Positions 1 through 7,334 of a DNA stretch of 64,000 bases are shown here, piece after piece. Positions within the stretch are counted from its first letter, which is position 1. Each line of letters opens with the position of its first letter. The notes beneath the pieces are model-generated. The model saw only the letters and a list, made by a program, of their open reading frames with translations. It made no database searches and was not told the DNA's origin. The DNA comes from CAIVAT01 sp037128705 (GTDB lineage: Bacteria; Bacteroidota; Bacteroidia; Bacteroidales; FEN-979). Where the stretch lies: the NCBI GenBank assembly GCA_037128705.1, contig JBAXVX010000003.1, positions 1-64,000 of the forward strand, given 5' to 3'. Made by a program: the position numbers and the translations under genes.

Positions 1-53
1 TTGGGGGGTCAATTTGATGCGTATAAGAGGGGTCAATTAGAGCGTAATATCCA
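1..53. mobile_element. Terminus of an IS21-type insertion sequence (rest lies outside the window)
   Basis: Two direct copies of a GGGGTCAATT-type motif lie about 24 bases apart (near 5-14 and 29-38), and the candidate outer edge ends in CA at 52-53, so that read inward from that edge it begins TG. Spaced internal repeats near the ends and TG...CA termini are typical of the IS21 family. No istA or istB coding sequence is visible because the element would extend to the left of the window. The assignment rests only on the end architecture. Confidence 0.5.
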
Positions 54-225
54 GAGGTATTAGTTGTTTAACACAAAACGCTTCGCTTTCTGTTTTAAGC
101 GCTGTTTTTTCAAATTTGACCAGGTCTTCTTTGGCACCTTTTACAATGACTAAATTATATGCAGGTTCTCCCATGTGATTTAATTTTTTAGTTCTGATGT
201 TTATTATCCCAGATTCTGTGCCCCG
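37..225 (-). pseudogene. Remnant of a small protein gene cut by the IS terminus
   Basis: On the minus strand a frame is open from 225 to a TAA at 37-39. An ATG at 174 would give 45 residues beginning MGEPAYNLVIVKGAKEDL and running to QLIPLD before it enters the IS end, which supplies the stop codon. The pattern of a small hydrophobic strand (NLVIVKG), a helix (KEDLVKFEK) and an ending near IPL resembles the start of YubB-like/DUF1281 ferredoxin-fold proteins; this is recognition from memory, not a search. The downstream part is absent from the window, so I treat it as a gene truncated by IS insertion. Confidence 0.35.
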
Positions 226-583
226 TCATTAAGGAAATTCGTTAAAAATCTTTTTAGTTTTAATACCACAGCAAGTGCTTCCAAATGTAAAACTACGAAA
301 GCTTGTTGCATAAAAGGAGAAAAATTATTGAACGCTGTGATTTAACAATTTCCGTTAATTATCAATATTTCTGACAAGGAACTATATGTTTGTGAACGCC
401 GAACATATTGACCACCTTCAACCGAAGCAAATTTACCATCACAGAGTATTGATTGTTGATAGGTTGGTGTGGCCAAACAAAATTGCCGGCATGTTGTAAA
501 AAGGATTGGGTTTCCTAGTAATAATCCTCAACAAGAAAGAGAAAGCAACGTTGCCTTATGTATGTACAAAAGTATGTACTCAT
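226..583. other. Non-coding stretch between IS-type ends and tRNA-Val
   Basis: No convincing gene is present. The longest frames are short and carry no recognisable motif; one runs about 40 codons to a stop near 584. Apart from the IS21-like end fragment at 387-440, I see nothing that can be assigned. It looks like eroded accessory DNA beside a tRNA gene. Confidence 0.4.
387..440. mobile_element. Degraded second IS21-type terminus
   Basis: An ATTGACC motif at 407-413 and a CAAATTTACC motif at 428-437 have the same spacing as the equivalent motifs of the terminus at 1-53 read from its outer edge. Over the 34 bases from 407 to 440 the two agree at about 23 positions by eye. A TG suitable as an outer end lies at 387-388. 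No transposase frame follows before the tRNA terminator, so only an end fragment would remain. Confidence 0.3.
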
Positions 584-617
584 AAAAAAACCACTTACTT
601 CATTTCATCGTAAGTGG
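584..617 (-). terminator. Intrinsic terminator of tRNA-Val
   Basis: On the minus strand an 8-bp stem, CCACTTAC paired with GTAAGTGG (591-598 and 610-617), with an 11-base loop is followed by seven T residues (584-590). It lies 10 bases past the CCA end of tRNA-Val. Confidence 0.8.
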
Positions 618-626
618 CTGATTTGG

Positions 627-704
627 TGGTGGGAGCAACAGGATTCGAACCTGTGACCCTCTGCTTGTAAGGCAGATGCTCTGAACCGGCTGAGCTATGC
701 TCCC
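627..704 (-). tRNA. tRNA-Val (anticodon UAC)
   Basis: A full cloverleaf folds on the minus strand: a 7-bp acceptor GGGAGCA/TGCTCCC (698-704 with 631-637), D-arm, anticodon stem TCTGC/GCAGA around loop CTTACAA (anticodon TAC, valine), a 5-base variable loop, and a T-arm with TTCGAAT. The discriminator is A and the 3' CCA is encoded. The gene stands alone with its own promoter and terminator. Confidence 0.95.
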
Positions 705-717
705 CTGATTGAGGGTG

Positions 718-747
718 CAAAGTTAATTATTATTTCAAGACCACCAA
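718..747 (-). promoter_or_regulatory. Promoter of tRNA-Val
   Basis: On the minus strand TTG (745-747), a 19-base spacer and TAACTTTG (718-725) match the Bacteroidota vegetative promoter. The box ends 13 bases before the mature tRNA 5' end. Confidence 0.75.
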
Positions 748-790
748 ACTTCAAAAAGGGATTACCCCATCTAAGATAAACTTTTTGATA

Positions 791-1246
791 TCAGTTTGGA
801 AAAAGGCCGAAAAAACGCCTGATGCTCCTGTGAACTTTATGTATACCCTCTACCGGATCAACATGCATAAGGATGCACTCTTTGGTGATCAGGTTTACCG
901 GGTGAGCACTTGCCACCTCAATGGCTTCGGCGGTTTCCGACATTTGTTGGATCCAGATGTTGTCAATGCCTTTGGCAATGGCTTCGGCGACCAGGTTCCT
1001 CGCTTGTTTTTTCGGTGTGATGATCAAAAGGCAATGCACATTGAGGGGAAGAGCCCCCACACTTCTGAAACACGGAGTTCCTGCAATGATGTCGGCCTCA
1101 GGATTGACCGGATAGACCTCAAACCCCTTTTCTTTCAGTTTCAGGAATACGATATGCCCGAATTTCTTGGGATTCCTGGAAACGCCTGCAACTGCAACTT
1201 TGCGTGAGGATAAAAAAGAATCAATGGATGATTTCGTTGCCTTCAT
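791..1246 (-). CDS. CoA-binding domain protein (YccU-like)
   Basis: A 151-residue protein that is essentially a single Rossmann-type CoA-binding domain. The N-terminal stretch VAVAGVSRNPKKFGH is the family's nucleotide-binding loop, followed by a strand with VYPVNP and later WIQQMSET, the usual order in small bacterial CoA_binding (YccU-type) proteins. No catalytic domain is attached, unlike the alpha subunit of succinyl-CoA ligase, which shares the fold. The length is normal for the stand-alone family, whose cellular role is not firmly known. It precedes tRNA-Val on the same strand and lies just downstream of a pseudogene and the dnaX-kinase pair. Confidence 0.85.
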   Translation of the reverse strand: MKATKSSIDSFLSSRKVAVAGVSRNPKKFGHIVFLKLKEKGFEVYPVNPEADIIAGTPCFRSVGALPLNVHCLLIITPKKQARNLVAEAIAKGIDNIWIQQMSETAEAIEVASAHPVNLITKECILMHVDPVEGIHKVHRSIRRFFGLFPN

Positions 1247-1249
1247 TTG

Positions 1250-1512
1250 CTATTTTTTAAAGATAAAATAAACAGCTAAAATTAAAAAGAAAAAACCAAT
1301 AAAATGGTTGAGGCGCAAAGTCTCCGGCTTAAAAAAATGATGGTAAAGATCGAAAACACAAACAGGGCGATGCCCCAGCTTATAAGAACAATGCTTCCAA
1401 TCCTAATTCTGGAAGCATTTCATTTCACGGAACTTCAAATGACCATACCAGGCAAAATTCATAAACGTGTTGGACCAGATCAGAAGTAAACAGCATAAAT
1501 CCCTCGGGTCAT
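1250..1512 (-). pseudogene. DUF486 (DMT-type small membrane protein) pseudogene
   Basis: Fragments of one family appear in order on the minus strand but in different frames: MTRGIYAV, then LLLIWSNTFMNFAWYGHLKF and REMKCFQN, then LGLEALFL, then ISWGIALF and VFSIFTIIF, and finally KPETLRLNHFIGFFFLILA ending YFIFKK and TAG (1250-1252). The pieces match the order expected for the roughly 115-residue DUF486 family. Joining them needs four single-base deletions, each in or beside a short homopolymer or repeat, plus loss of roughly 40 residues after ISWGIALF. Neighbouring genes are intact, so general sequencing error is unlikely. The plus-strand frame that covers this stretch is a shadow. Confidence 0.75.
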
Positions 1513-1525
1513 GATGTAAATGAAG

Positions 1526-2473
1526 TTATGATGAATGATTCGTCATTAACTGATTGGAATAGTCCTGTGAAATATAATTGTCAAGGCTTTGACACACATC
1601 TGAAGAAAAGCTGATGCCTGTTTTGATGAGATATTCCCAATGTTGACTTGTCCAGTTTTCGCTGGCAGGCCCGCGGATGGAACCCTCTTTACTGAAAAGG
1701 CTGGTTAAAGCATAAATGATTCCAGCATTAAATGCATCTCCTGCTCCGATGGTACTCACTGGAACAATTGGTTTGACGCTGTATGCTTTGATAAAATCTT
1801 TTGTGACCACCTCAACCTTTTCCTTATTCCTAGTGTAAATCAGCATGGGGCATCCGGCTTCAGACACATAATCGAAGGCGCTCCTGGCGTCGTTAACTCC
1901 GAATATATGGAGGAAGTCTTCATCCGATCCCCTCACCATACTTGACAGGCCAATGTTTTCGATGATCCATGGTTTGACTTTTTTTAATTCCGCAAGATGT
2001 ACTTTTCTGAAGTTCGGATCATACAGGATGAATGCGCCATTTGACCTGGCTTTTGAAATATAATCTGTCAGTTTTTTACGAAAGGTCCCTGTCAGTGCAT
2101 AGGAGGAGCCGAAGAGTATGAAATCACCCTTTTTCGTGCCTGGCATGGAGATATTCAGCCGTTTTTTAGGAAATATTTTGTAAAACGAATATTCCGCATC
2201 TTGTTTCTGATCAAGGAAAGCCAAGGCCAAGGTGGTCTTCCCGTCGTTGTAACGATCGATGAATTGTGTCCCGACCATGTTCTGAACAAGAAAACGGTCG
2301 ATGATATCACCGGGTTGGTCCCTGGCAAAATCACTGATAAAATTTACCGGAACTCCTGCGCGGCCCAGCGATACTGCCGAATTTAGCATAGACCCGCCTG
2401 GCTTCGCGGCAACGGGTATTCCTTCACTGAAGATGATATCTAATACGGTCTCCCCAATACAATAAACGCTCAT
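1526..2473 (-). CDS. PfkB-family carbohydrate kinase (fructokinase-like)
   Basis: A ribokinase-fold sugar kinase of 315 residues from the ATG at 2473. The longer frame (341 residues) runs into the dnaX 3' end and begins with residues unlike the family; MSVYCIGETVLDIIF is the usual start. It shows the GGSMLNSAVSLGRAG substrate-side motif near the N-terminus and the C-terminal anion-hole and catalytic-base motif STIGAGDAFNAGI. Family members phosphorylate fructose or related sugars with ATP in the cytosol; the exact sugar cannot be read from sequence. It starts 4 bases after the dnaX stop, so the two are probably co-transcribed. Confidence 0.85.
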   Translation of the reverse strand: MSVYCIGETVLDIIFSEGIPVAAKPGGSMLNSAVSLGRAGVPVNFISDFARDQPGDIIDRFLVQNMVGTQFIDRYNDGKTTLALAFLDQKQDAEYSFYKIFPKKRLNISMPGTKKGDFILFGSSYALTGTFRKKLTDYISKARSNGAFILYDPNFRKVHLAELKKVKPWIIENIGLSSMVRGSDEDFLHIFGVNDARSAFDYVSEAGCPMLIYTRNKEKVEVVTKDFIKAYSVKPIVPVSTIGAGDAFNAGIIYALTSLFSKEGSIRGPASENWTSQHWEYLIKTGISFSSDVCQSLDNYISQDYSNQLMTNHSS

Positions 2474-2477
2474 ATTA

Positions 2478-4286
2478 TCAGTACTCAATTTCCAGGTCCA
2501 GCTCTTCCCTGAGGGTACGTAAGACGGGATTTTTCTCTGCCAGCATATCAAATTTTTCTTTATCCGTATAGGGTTTCATTGTCTGAAGGTTTTCAGCAAT
2601 GATGGTTTTCAGGTTGATTTTGTAATTATTCAGCTGGGAACGCAAAAATTCCAGCATATCGGTCTTTTTTAAATTCAGTTCATCTTCCAAAACCTTATTT
2701 GAGAGCGAGAATTCGATGATCCAGTCGGACTGAAGAAGCGGTTTGGCGTTTTTTAATGTTGAATAAAGATGCGGGGACTCATTCTTGAGTTTGTCGGCAA
2801 ATTCATCCCAGCAAAGGATTAGCTGGGCCTGGGTGAAGGGCGTTGCTGTTTCATAACGAGCCTGTTCCTCCTCGGATGTGGATGAGTTCTGCCCTGATTT
2901 GGGTTGAGGCTTTTTAATCGAGGTTGAACTGGTAAAATCATTTTGGATATCGCGCATTTTAAAAGTTTCTACCGGTTTTTTCACGGCAGGCATGTGCGCA
3001 TTTAAAGAATTGGCATGACCAGAAGATGTTTCGGTTGCCACCGATCTTTTATTTTCAGAAGTTGATAGTTCCTGAACAGGCAATGGCTGCCGGGCCCCCG
3101 TTACAGTTTTCGGGTTGACGGTCGATTGGCTGACAGTCGCCGTTGCAGGTGGAATCGCCATTTTTGGAGCAGATGCTTGATTGGCATCAGGAGCTAAAAT
3201 GAGGGCACACATTTGCATTAACGCGAGTTCAAGATGAAGCCTTTTGCTGTTGCTTATCTTGTAATTCAGATCACAGCGGTTGTTTATATCCAGAATTTTT
3301 AATAAAAAACCCACCGAACATCTTGATGATTGTTCCACATAATGATCCCGGATGGAAGGCGCGGTTTCAAGCAGCTTCGCTGTGGATATATCTTTGCAAA
3401 CCAACAAATTACGTAAATGCTCTCCGAATCCGATGAGGAAATGCTGGCCTTCAAATCCTTTGTCGATGATATCATTGATGGTGAGAAGTGTGCCGGGAAT
3501 ATCACCTTCCAGGATTTGATCTGTTATCCTGAAAAAATACTCATAATCAAGTACATTCAGGTTTTCAAGGACGGTATTGTATGTTAGCTGGTTCCCGGCA
3601 AAACTGACGAGCTGGTCAAAAATGGACAAAGCATCGCGCATGGCTCCATCGGCTTTCTGTGCAATAATGTGAAGGGCATTGTCTTCGGCAGAAATATTTT
3701 CCAGATTAGCCACGTGTTGGAGATGTCCGACGATATCATCCACGGTAATCCGCTTGAAATCAAAGATCTGGCACCGGGATAGAATGGTTGGCAGAATTTT
3801 ATGTTTTTCAGTGGTTGCCAGAATGAACTTCGCGTATGCTGGAGGTTCCTCCAGTGTTTTGAGAAAGGCATTGAATGCAGACGCAGAAAGCATGTGGACT
3901 TCGTCAATGATATACACTTTGTAGTTTCCCATTTGAGGCGGGATTCGAACCTGGTCGACCAATGTGCGGATATCGTCAACAGAATTATTCGAGGCGCCAT
4001 CGAGCTCATAGATATTAAAGGAGGCATTTTCGTTGAAAGAGACGCAGGAAGGACATTGGTCGCATGCTTCAACATTGGGCGAGAGATGCTCGCAGTTGAT
4101 CGTTTTAGCAAGAATCCGCGCACAGGTTGTCTTTCCAACACCACGTGGACCACAGAAAAGAAAAGCCTGTGCCAGCTGGTTGTTTTTAATGGCATTCTTT
4201 AATGTGTTGGTGATGGACTTTTGCCCAACTACCGTGTCAAAAGTCTGTGGACGGTATTTTCGTGCCGATACAATAAAATTCTCCAT
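2478..4286 (-). CDS. dnaX: DNA polymerase III subunits gamma/tau
   Basis: Clamp-loader ATPase of the replicative polymerase, 602 residues. The AAA+ module holds Walker A GPRGVGKTT (about residues 46-54), the zinc-binding cysteines C65, C75, C78 and C81, and Walker B DEVHML followed by KTLEEPP. A low-complexity Ser/Thr/Pro-rich linker (about residues 370-470) leads to a C-terminal tau-type domain with QLILCWDEFADKL. The length suggests a full tau form; I see no obvious slippage site for a separate gamma. It is the first gene of a short minus-strand unit with the PfkB kinase. Confidence 0.95.
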   Translation of the reverse strand: MENFIVSARKYRPQTFDTVVGQKSITNTLKNAIKNNQLAQAFLFCGPRGVGKTTCARILAKTINCEHLSPNVEACDQCPSCVSFNENASFNIYELDGASNNSVDDIRTLVDQVRIPPQMGNYKVYIIDEVHMLSASAFNAFLKTLEEPPAYAKFILATTEKHKILPTILSRCQIFDFKRITVDDIVGHLQHVANLENISAEDNALHIIAQKADGAMRDALSIFDQLVSFAGNQLTYNTVLENLNVLDYEYFFRITDQILEGDIPGTLLTINDIIDKGFEGQHFLIGFGEHLRNLLVCKDISTAKLLETAPSIRDHYVEQSSRCSVGFLLKILDINNRCDLNYKISNSKRLHLELALMQMCALILAPDANQASAPKMAIPPATATVSQSTVNPKTVTGARQPLPVQELSTSENKRSVATETSSGHANSLNAHMPAVKKPVETFKMRDIQNDFTSSTSIKKPQPKSGQNSSTSEEEQARYETATPFTQAQLILCWDEFADKLKNESPHLYSTLKNAKPLLQSDWIIEFSLSNKVLEDELNLKKTDMLEFLRSQLNNYKINLKTIIAENLQTMKPYTDKEKFDMLAEKNPVLRTLREELDLEIEY

Positions 4287-4318
4287 ATGCCTGTCCGGTT
4301 CTATTCCAAATTATCATT

Positions 4319-4326
4319 CAAAAGTA
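4319..4326 (-). promoter_or_regulatory. -7 box of dnaX promoter
   Basis: TACTTTTG on the minus strand, 33 bases before the dnaX ATG, matches the Bacteroidota TAnnTTTG box. No TTG is found at the usual -33 distance, so support is partial. Confidence 0.5.
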
Positions 4327-4378
4327 CGAAAGTTTTTGTTTTTTGTGTAATTTGGCTGCAAGTACCACCTTGATTCCT

Positions 4379-5686
4379 ATGCTGCTCATCTATTCACCTG
4401 CCATAACCAACAGGATTCGTTACATCATGAACCTTCTATTCAGGGAGTTGCTGGGATTGGAGATTCAGTTTACACTATCTCCGGATGATTACGCCCGGTT
4501 TGAAGGACCGAAAATTTCCTATTCACAAGACCCCCTGCCTGAAGGAGTTTTTATTGAAGCCTGCGGCCTGCTTTCTGAGGAAATGATCATTCCTTACGAG
4601 CTGAGACCAGGGAAGACGGGATCTGTTCCTGTTCTTTTTCCATTGGAAAACCCAAAGGGGCAGCTGGCCTTCGACCCCTTCGCAGCTGCTTTTTATATGG
4701 TGAGCCGGTATGAAGAATATCTGCCACATTCCAAGGATAAACATGGCCGTTATCCTGCTTCCGAGAGTATCGCCTTCAAGGGTAAATTCCTGGATGTTCC
4801 GGTGGTGCATCTTTGGGCTGGCATGGTGGCTGATTTGATTTTAAAATACTATCCCGCGCTGAAAATCAACCATCCGGAATACCGCTATGTGCCCACCATC
4901 GATGTTGATCATGCCTATTGTTACCTCGGCCGGGCCTTTCTTAGGACGCTCAAAGGGATAACCAGGGATGCCTTACAAGGCCGGTTAATCGACCTTAATC
5001 TTCGAAGAAAAGTTTTGCTCAGGCTGACCGCCGATCCATATGATAATTATTCCTTCATCCGCAAGGTTCACGAATTGTATCATCAGTCCCCGCTTTATTT
5101 TATTCTCTATGCTGATTACGGAGGAGATGACAACAACATTTCAGTGACTTCTGAATTATTTACAAGGCTGATTCTTGAACTGGATCAAATGCATGGGGTC
5201 GGCATTCACCCTTCGCTTTCATCCAACAAGGTTGAAATGAGACTTCATGCCGAGGTTAAATCCCTTGGACGGGTTTTACAAAGGGAGGTAACCGCCAGCC
5301 GGCAGCATTTCCTTTATCTCAACATGCCTCAGACTTACCGCTCGCTGGTCCTGTTGGGAATCGGCGATGATTATTCCATGGGATATCCTTCTCATCCGGG
5401 TTTCAGGGCCGGCATTGCCATCCCGTTTCAGTTTTTTGATCTGATTTCGAATGAAACCATCCCGCTAATGGTTCACCCGATTTCCATGATGGATGTAACG
5501 CTGAAGGATTACCTTCGTCTAAGCTCGGAAGAAAGCCTGGATGTCATCAATGACATGATCGGAACAATAAAGTCGGTTCATGGTCAGTTTATCAGCATCT
5601 GGCATAACGAGAGCCTGAGCGATACCGGCCGGTGGAAGGGGTGGCGCCGGGTTTATGAAGAGATGGTTAAATCAGCATCTACCTGA
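4379..5686 (+). CDS. Polysaccharide deacetylase-like protein
   Basis: About 435 residues from the ATG that gives MLLIYSPAITNRIRYIMNLL, the typical beginning of this Bacteroidota family; the in-frame codons upstream overlap the dnaX promoter region and look non-coding. The N-terminal part is a family-specific domain (DUF7033-type, from memory). The C-terminal part, from about YVPTIDVDHAY, resembles a carbohydrate esterase 4/NodB fold with a metal-site-like DVDH. The family is probably envelope-related, but substrate and location are unknown, and no signal peptide is visible. It is followed after 9 bases by the FemAB/GNAT-like gene. Confidence 0.7.
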   Translation: MLLIYSPAITNRIRYIMNLLFRELLGLEIQFTLSPDDYARFEGPKISYSQDPLPEGVFIEACGLLSEEMIIPYELRPGKTGSVPVLFPLENPKGQLAFDPFAAAFYMVSRYEEYLPHSKDKHGRYPASESIAFKGKFLDVPVVHLWAGMVADLILKYYPALKINHPEYRYVPTIDVDHAYCYLGRAFLRTLKGITRDALQGRLIDLNLRRKVLLRLTADPYDNYSFIRKVHELYHQSPLYFILYADYGGDDNNISVTSELFTRLILELDQMHGVGIHPSLSSNKVEMRLHAEVKSLGRVLQREVTASRQHFLYLNMPQTYRSLVLLGIGDDYSMGYPSHPGFRAGIAIPFQFFDLISNETIPLMVHPISMMDVTLKDYLRLSSEESLDVINDMIGTIKSVHGQFISIWHNESLSDTGRWKGWRRVYEEMVKSAST

Positions 5687-5695
5687 CAGGGAAAA

Positions 5696-6631
5696 ATGAT
5701 ACAATACCTGAAGCATCAAGACATAGATAAACACCGTTGGGATGAGTGCATCCATAAGTCTCAGAATCGGAGAGTCTATGGTTTTTCGTGGTATCTTGAC
5801 CTGGTTTGTCCGGGATGGGAGGCGTTGGTTGAGGATGATTACGCGTGTGTTTTTCCCCTGACAGGAAGGTCCAAATGGGCCCTCCATTATTTATATCAAC
5901 CCTATTTTGCACAGCAACTTGGCGTTTTTTCACCGCAGTCCATCACTGAACTTCAGGTGAACCTCTTCATCAACGCGATTCCTGCAAAGTTCCGGTTTGC
6001 GGAGATCCATCTCAATGACAAAAATAATTTCAAAATCGGGAAAGGTGAAACCACCCTGCGTTTAAATCATGAGTTGGATTTGACGCCTATCTATGAAGAA
6101 CTGTCAACAGGATATGCTCAGAATACCAGGAGAAATTTGCGGAAAGCCCAGGAGATGGGAGTCAGCCCTGGCAGGATGGTTGGAGCCGACGAACTCATTT
6201 CGCTGTTCAGGGAGAATTTCGGCAAAAAGGAGGGAAAGCTAAGGCATGCTCATTATGAAATCTTGCAAAGCCTGATCGATTCCATGTTGATCAGAAAGAT
6301 GGGCTATATTCTCGGTGCTTATGCCGATAATGGTCCTCTTTCAGCTGCAGCTTTTTTTCTGTTTGATCAGGAAAGGGTTTATTACCTTTTTGCAGCTTCA
6401 TCGCCGGAGGCCCGTGAAAATGGGGCCATGTTTTTCCTGATTGACAGTTTTATCAGGGACAATGCCAATAAATCACTGATCCTTGATTTTGAAGGAGGGA
6501 ATGACACGAACCTTGGAAGGTTCTATAAAAGTTTTGGATCCAGAGAGGTTCCGTATCCGATGCTTCATATAAACAAATTGCCTGTGATTGCTGTGAGGGC
6601 GCTTTATTTTGCCCGCAAACTCAGGCAATAG
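5696..6631 (+). CDS. FemAB/GNAT-like acyltransferase
   Basis: A 311-residue soluble protein whose second half has the features of a FemAB/GNAT acyltransferase: NTRRNLRKAQEMGV, a downstream ILGAYADNGPLSAAAFFLF strand pair, and LDFEGGNDTNLGRFYKSFG near the end, the usual terminal motif of this family. The first half (YGFSWYLDLVCPGWEALVEDD) is characteristic of a Bacteroidota group of unknown substrate. It probably transfers an acyl or aminoacyl group during envelope or capsule assembly. It is tightly linked to the upstream deacetylase-like gene, so a shared envelope role is reasonable inference. Confidence 0.7.
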   Translation: MIQYLKHQDIDKHRWDECIHKSQNRRVYGFSWYLDLVCPGWEALVEDDYACVFPLTGRSKWALHYLYQPYFAQQLGVFSPQSITELQVNLFINAIPAKFRFAEIHLNDKNNFKIGKGETTLRLNHELDLTPIYEELSTGYAQNTRRNLRKAQEMGVSPGRMVGADELISLFRENFGKKEGKLRHAHYEILQSLIDSMLIRKMGYILGAYADNGPLSAAAFFLFDQERVYYLFAASSPEARENGAMFFLIDSFIRDNANKSLILDFEGGNDTNLGRFYKSFGSREVPYPMLHINKLPVIAVRALYFARKLRQ

Positions 6632-6635
6632 ATAA

Positions 6636-6658
6636 AATTCTCTATTTTTGTGAGAATT
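6636..6658 (+). promoter_or_regulatory. upp promoter lying inside a 7-bp dyad
   Basis: TATTTTTG (6643-6650) fits the TAnnTTTG box. It is bracketed by inverted repeats AATTCTC (6636-6642) and GAGAATT (6652-6658). The upp ATG follows at 6678. The dyad could be an operator covering the promoter; no regulator can be named. Confidence 0.5.
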
Positions 6659-6677
6659 AACCTTAAATAGAAAAACA

Positions 6678-7328
6678 ATGGTGCATGTATTGTCAACAGG
6701 CAGTTCTATTTTGAATCAATATATCGCTGAGATCAGGGATGCAGAAATACAAAAGGATAGTTTGCGATTCCGTCGCAATCTGGAGAGGCTGGGAGGGATT
6801 TTTGCTTATGAAATAAGCAAGGAATTGACTTATGAATTAAAAGAGGTGATCACCCCTCTTGGTATTGCAAACGTTCCGGTTTTGGCAGAATATCCGGTAC
6901 TGGCTACAATCCTGCGCGCCGGACTTCCTTTTCATCAGGGCTTACTGAATTTTTTTGATAAATCTGAAAATGCTTTTATATCTGCGTTTCGCCGTCATCA
7001 CAAAGATGGATCCTTTTCCATTAGTATTGAATATGCTTCTGTAACTGACATTGAAGATAAAGTGGTGGTTTTGTGCGATACCATGCTGGCATCCGGTTCG
7101 TCCATGGTTTTAGCTTACCGTGAACTCATTTCACACGGCAAGCCCAAACATACGCACATCGCTACGGCCGTTGCCAGTGTTGAAGGAATAGAGTATGTGA
7201 AGAAACATATTTCGAAGAATGATATTACCCTTTGGATTGGCGCCATTGACGATGAGATGACTGCTCAATCCTACATTGTGCCAGGGCTGGGAGATGCCGG
7301 TGATCTTGCCTTCGGGAAAAAACATTGA
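6678..7328 (+). CDS. upp: Uracil phosphoribosyltransferase
   Basis: Pyrimidine salvage enzyme that converts uracil and PRPP to UMP, 216 residues, the normal size. Diagnostic motifs are TILRAGLPFHQGL (PRPP-side loop), LCDTMLASGSSM (the PRPP-binding motif, where many homologs have DPMLATG) and the uracil-binding C-terminus VPGLGDAGDLAFG. The gene has its own promoter directly upstream and is followed 6 bases later by a permease gene. Confidence 0.95.
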   Translation: MVHVLSTGSSILNQYIAEIRDAEIQKDSLRFRRNLERLGGIFAYEISKELTYELKEVITPLGIANVPVLAEYPVLATILRAGLPFHQGLLNFFDKSENAFISAFRRHHKDGSFSISIEYASVTDIEDKVVVLCDTMLASGSSMVLAYRELISHGKPKHTHIATAVASVEGIEYVKKHISKNDITLWIGAIDDEMTAQSYIVPGLGDAGDLAFGKKH

Positions 7329-7334
7329 TAAACT

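Noticed and set aside
785..1207. A 140-codon plus-strand frame
   Set aside because: It is the shadow of the CoA-binding protein gene on the minus strand.
1304..1489. A plus-strand ORF of 61 codons
   Set aside because: It is antisense to the DUF486 relic, which explains the sequence better.
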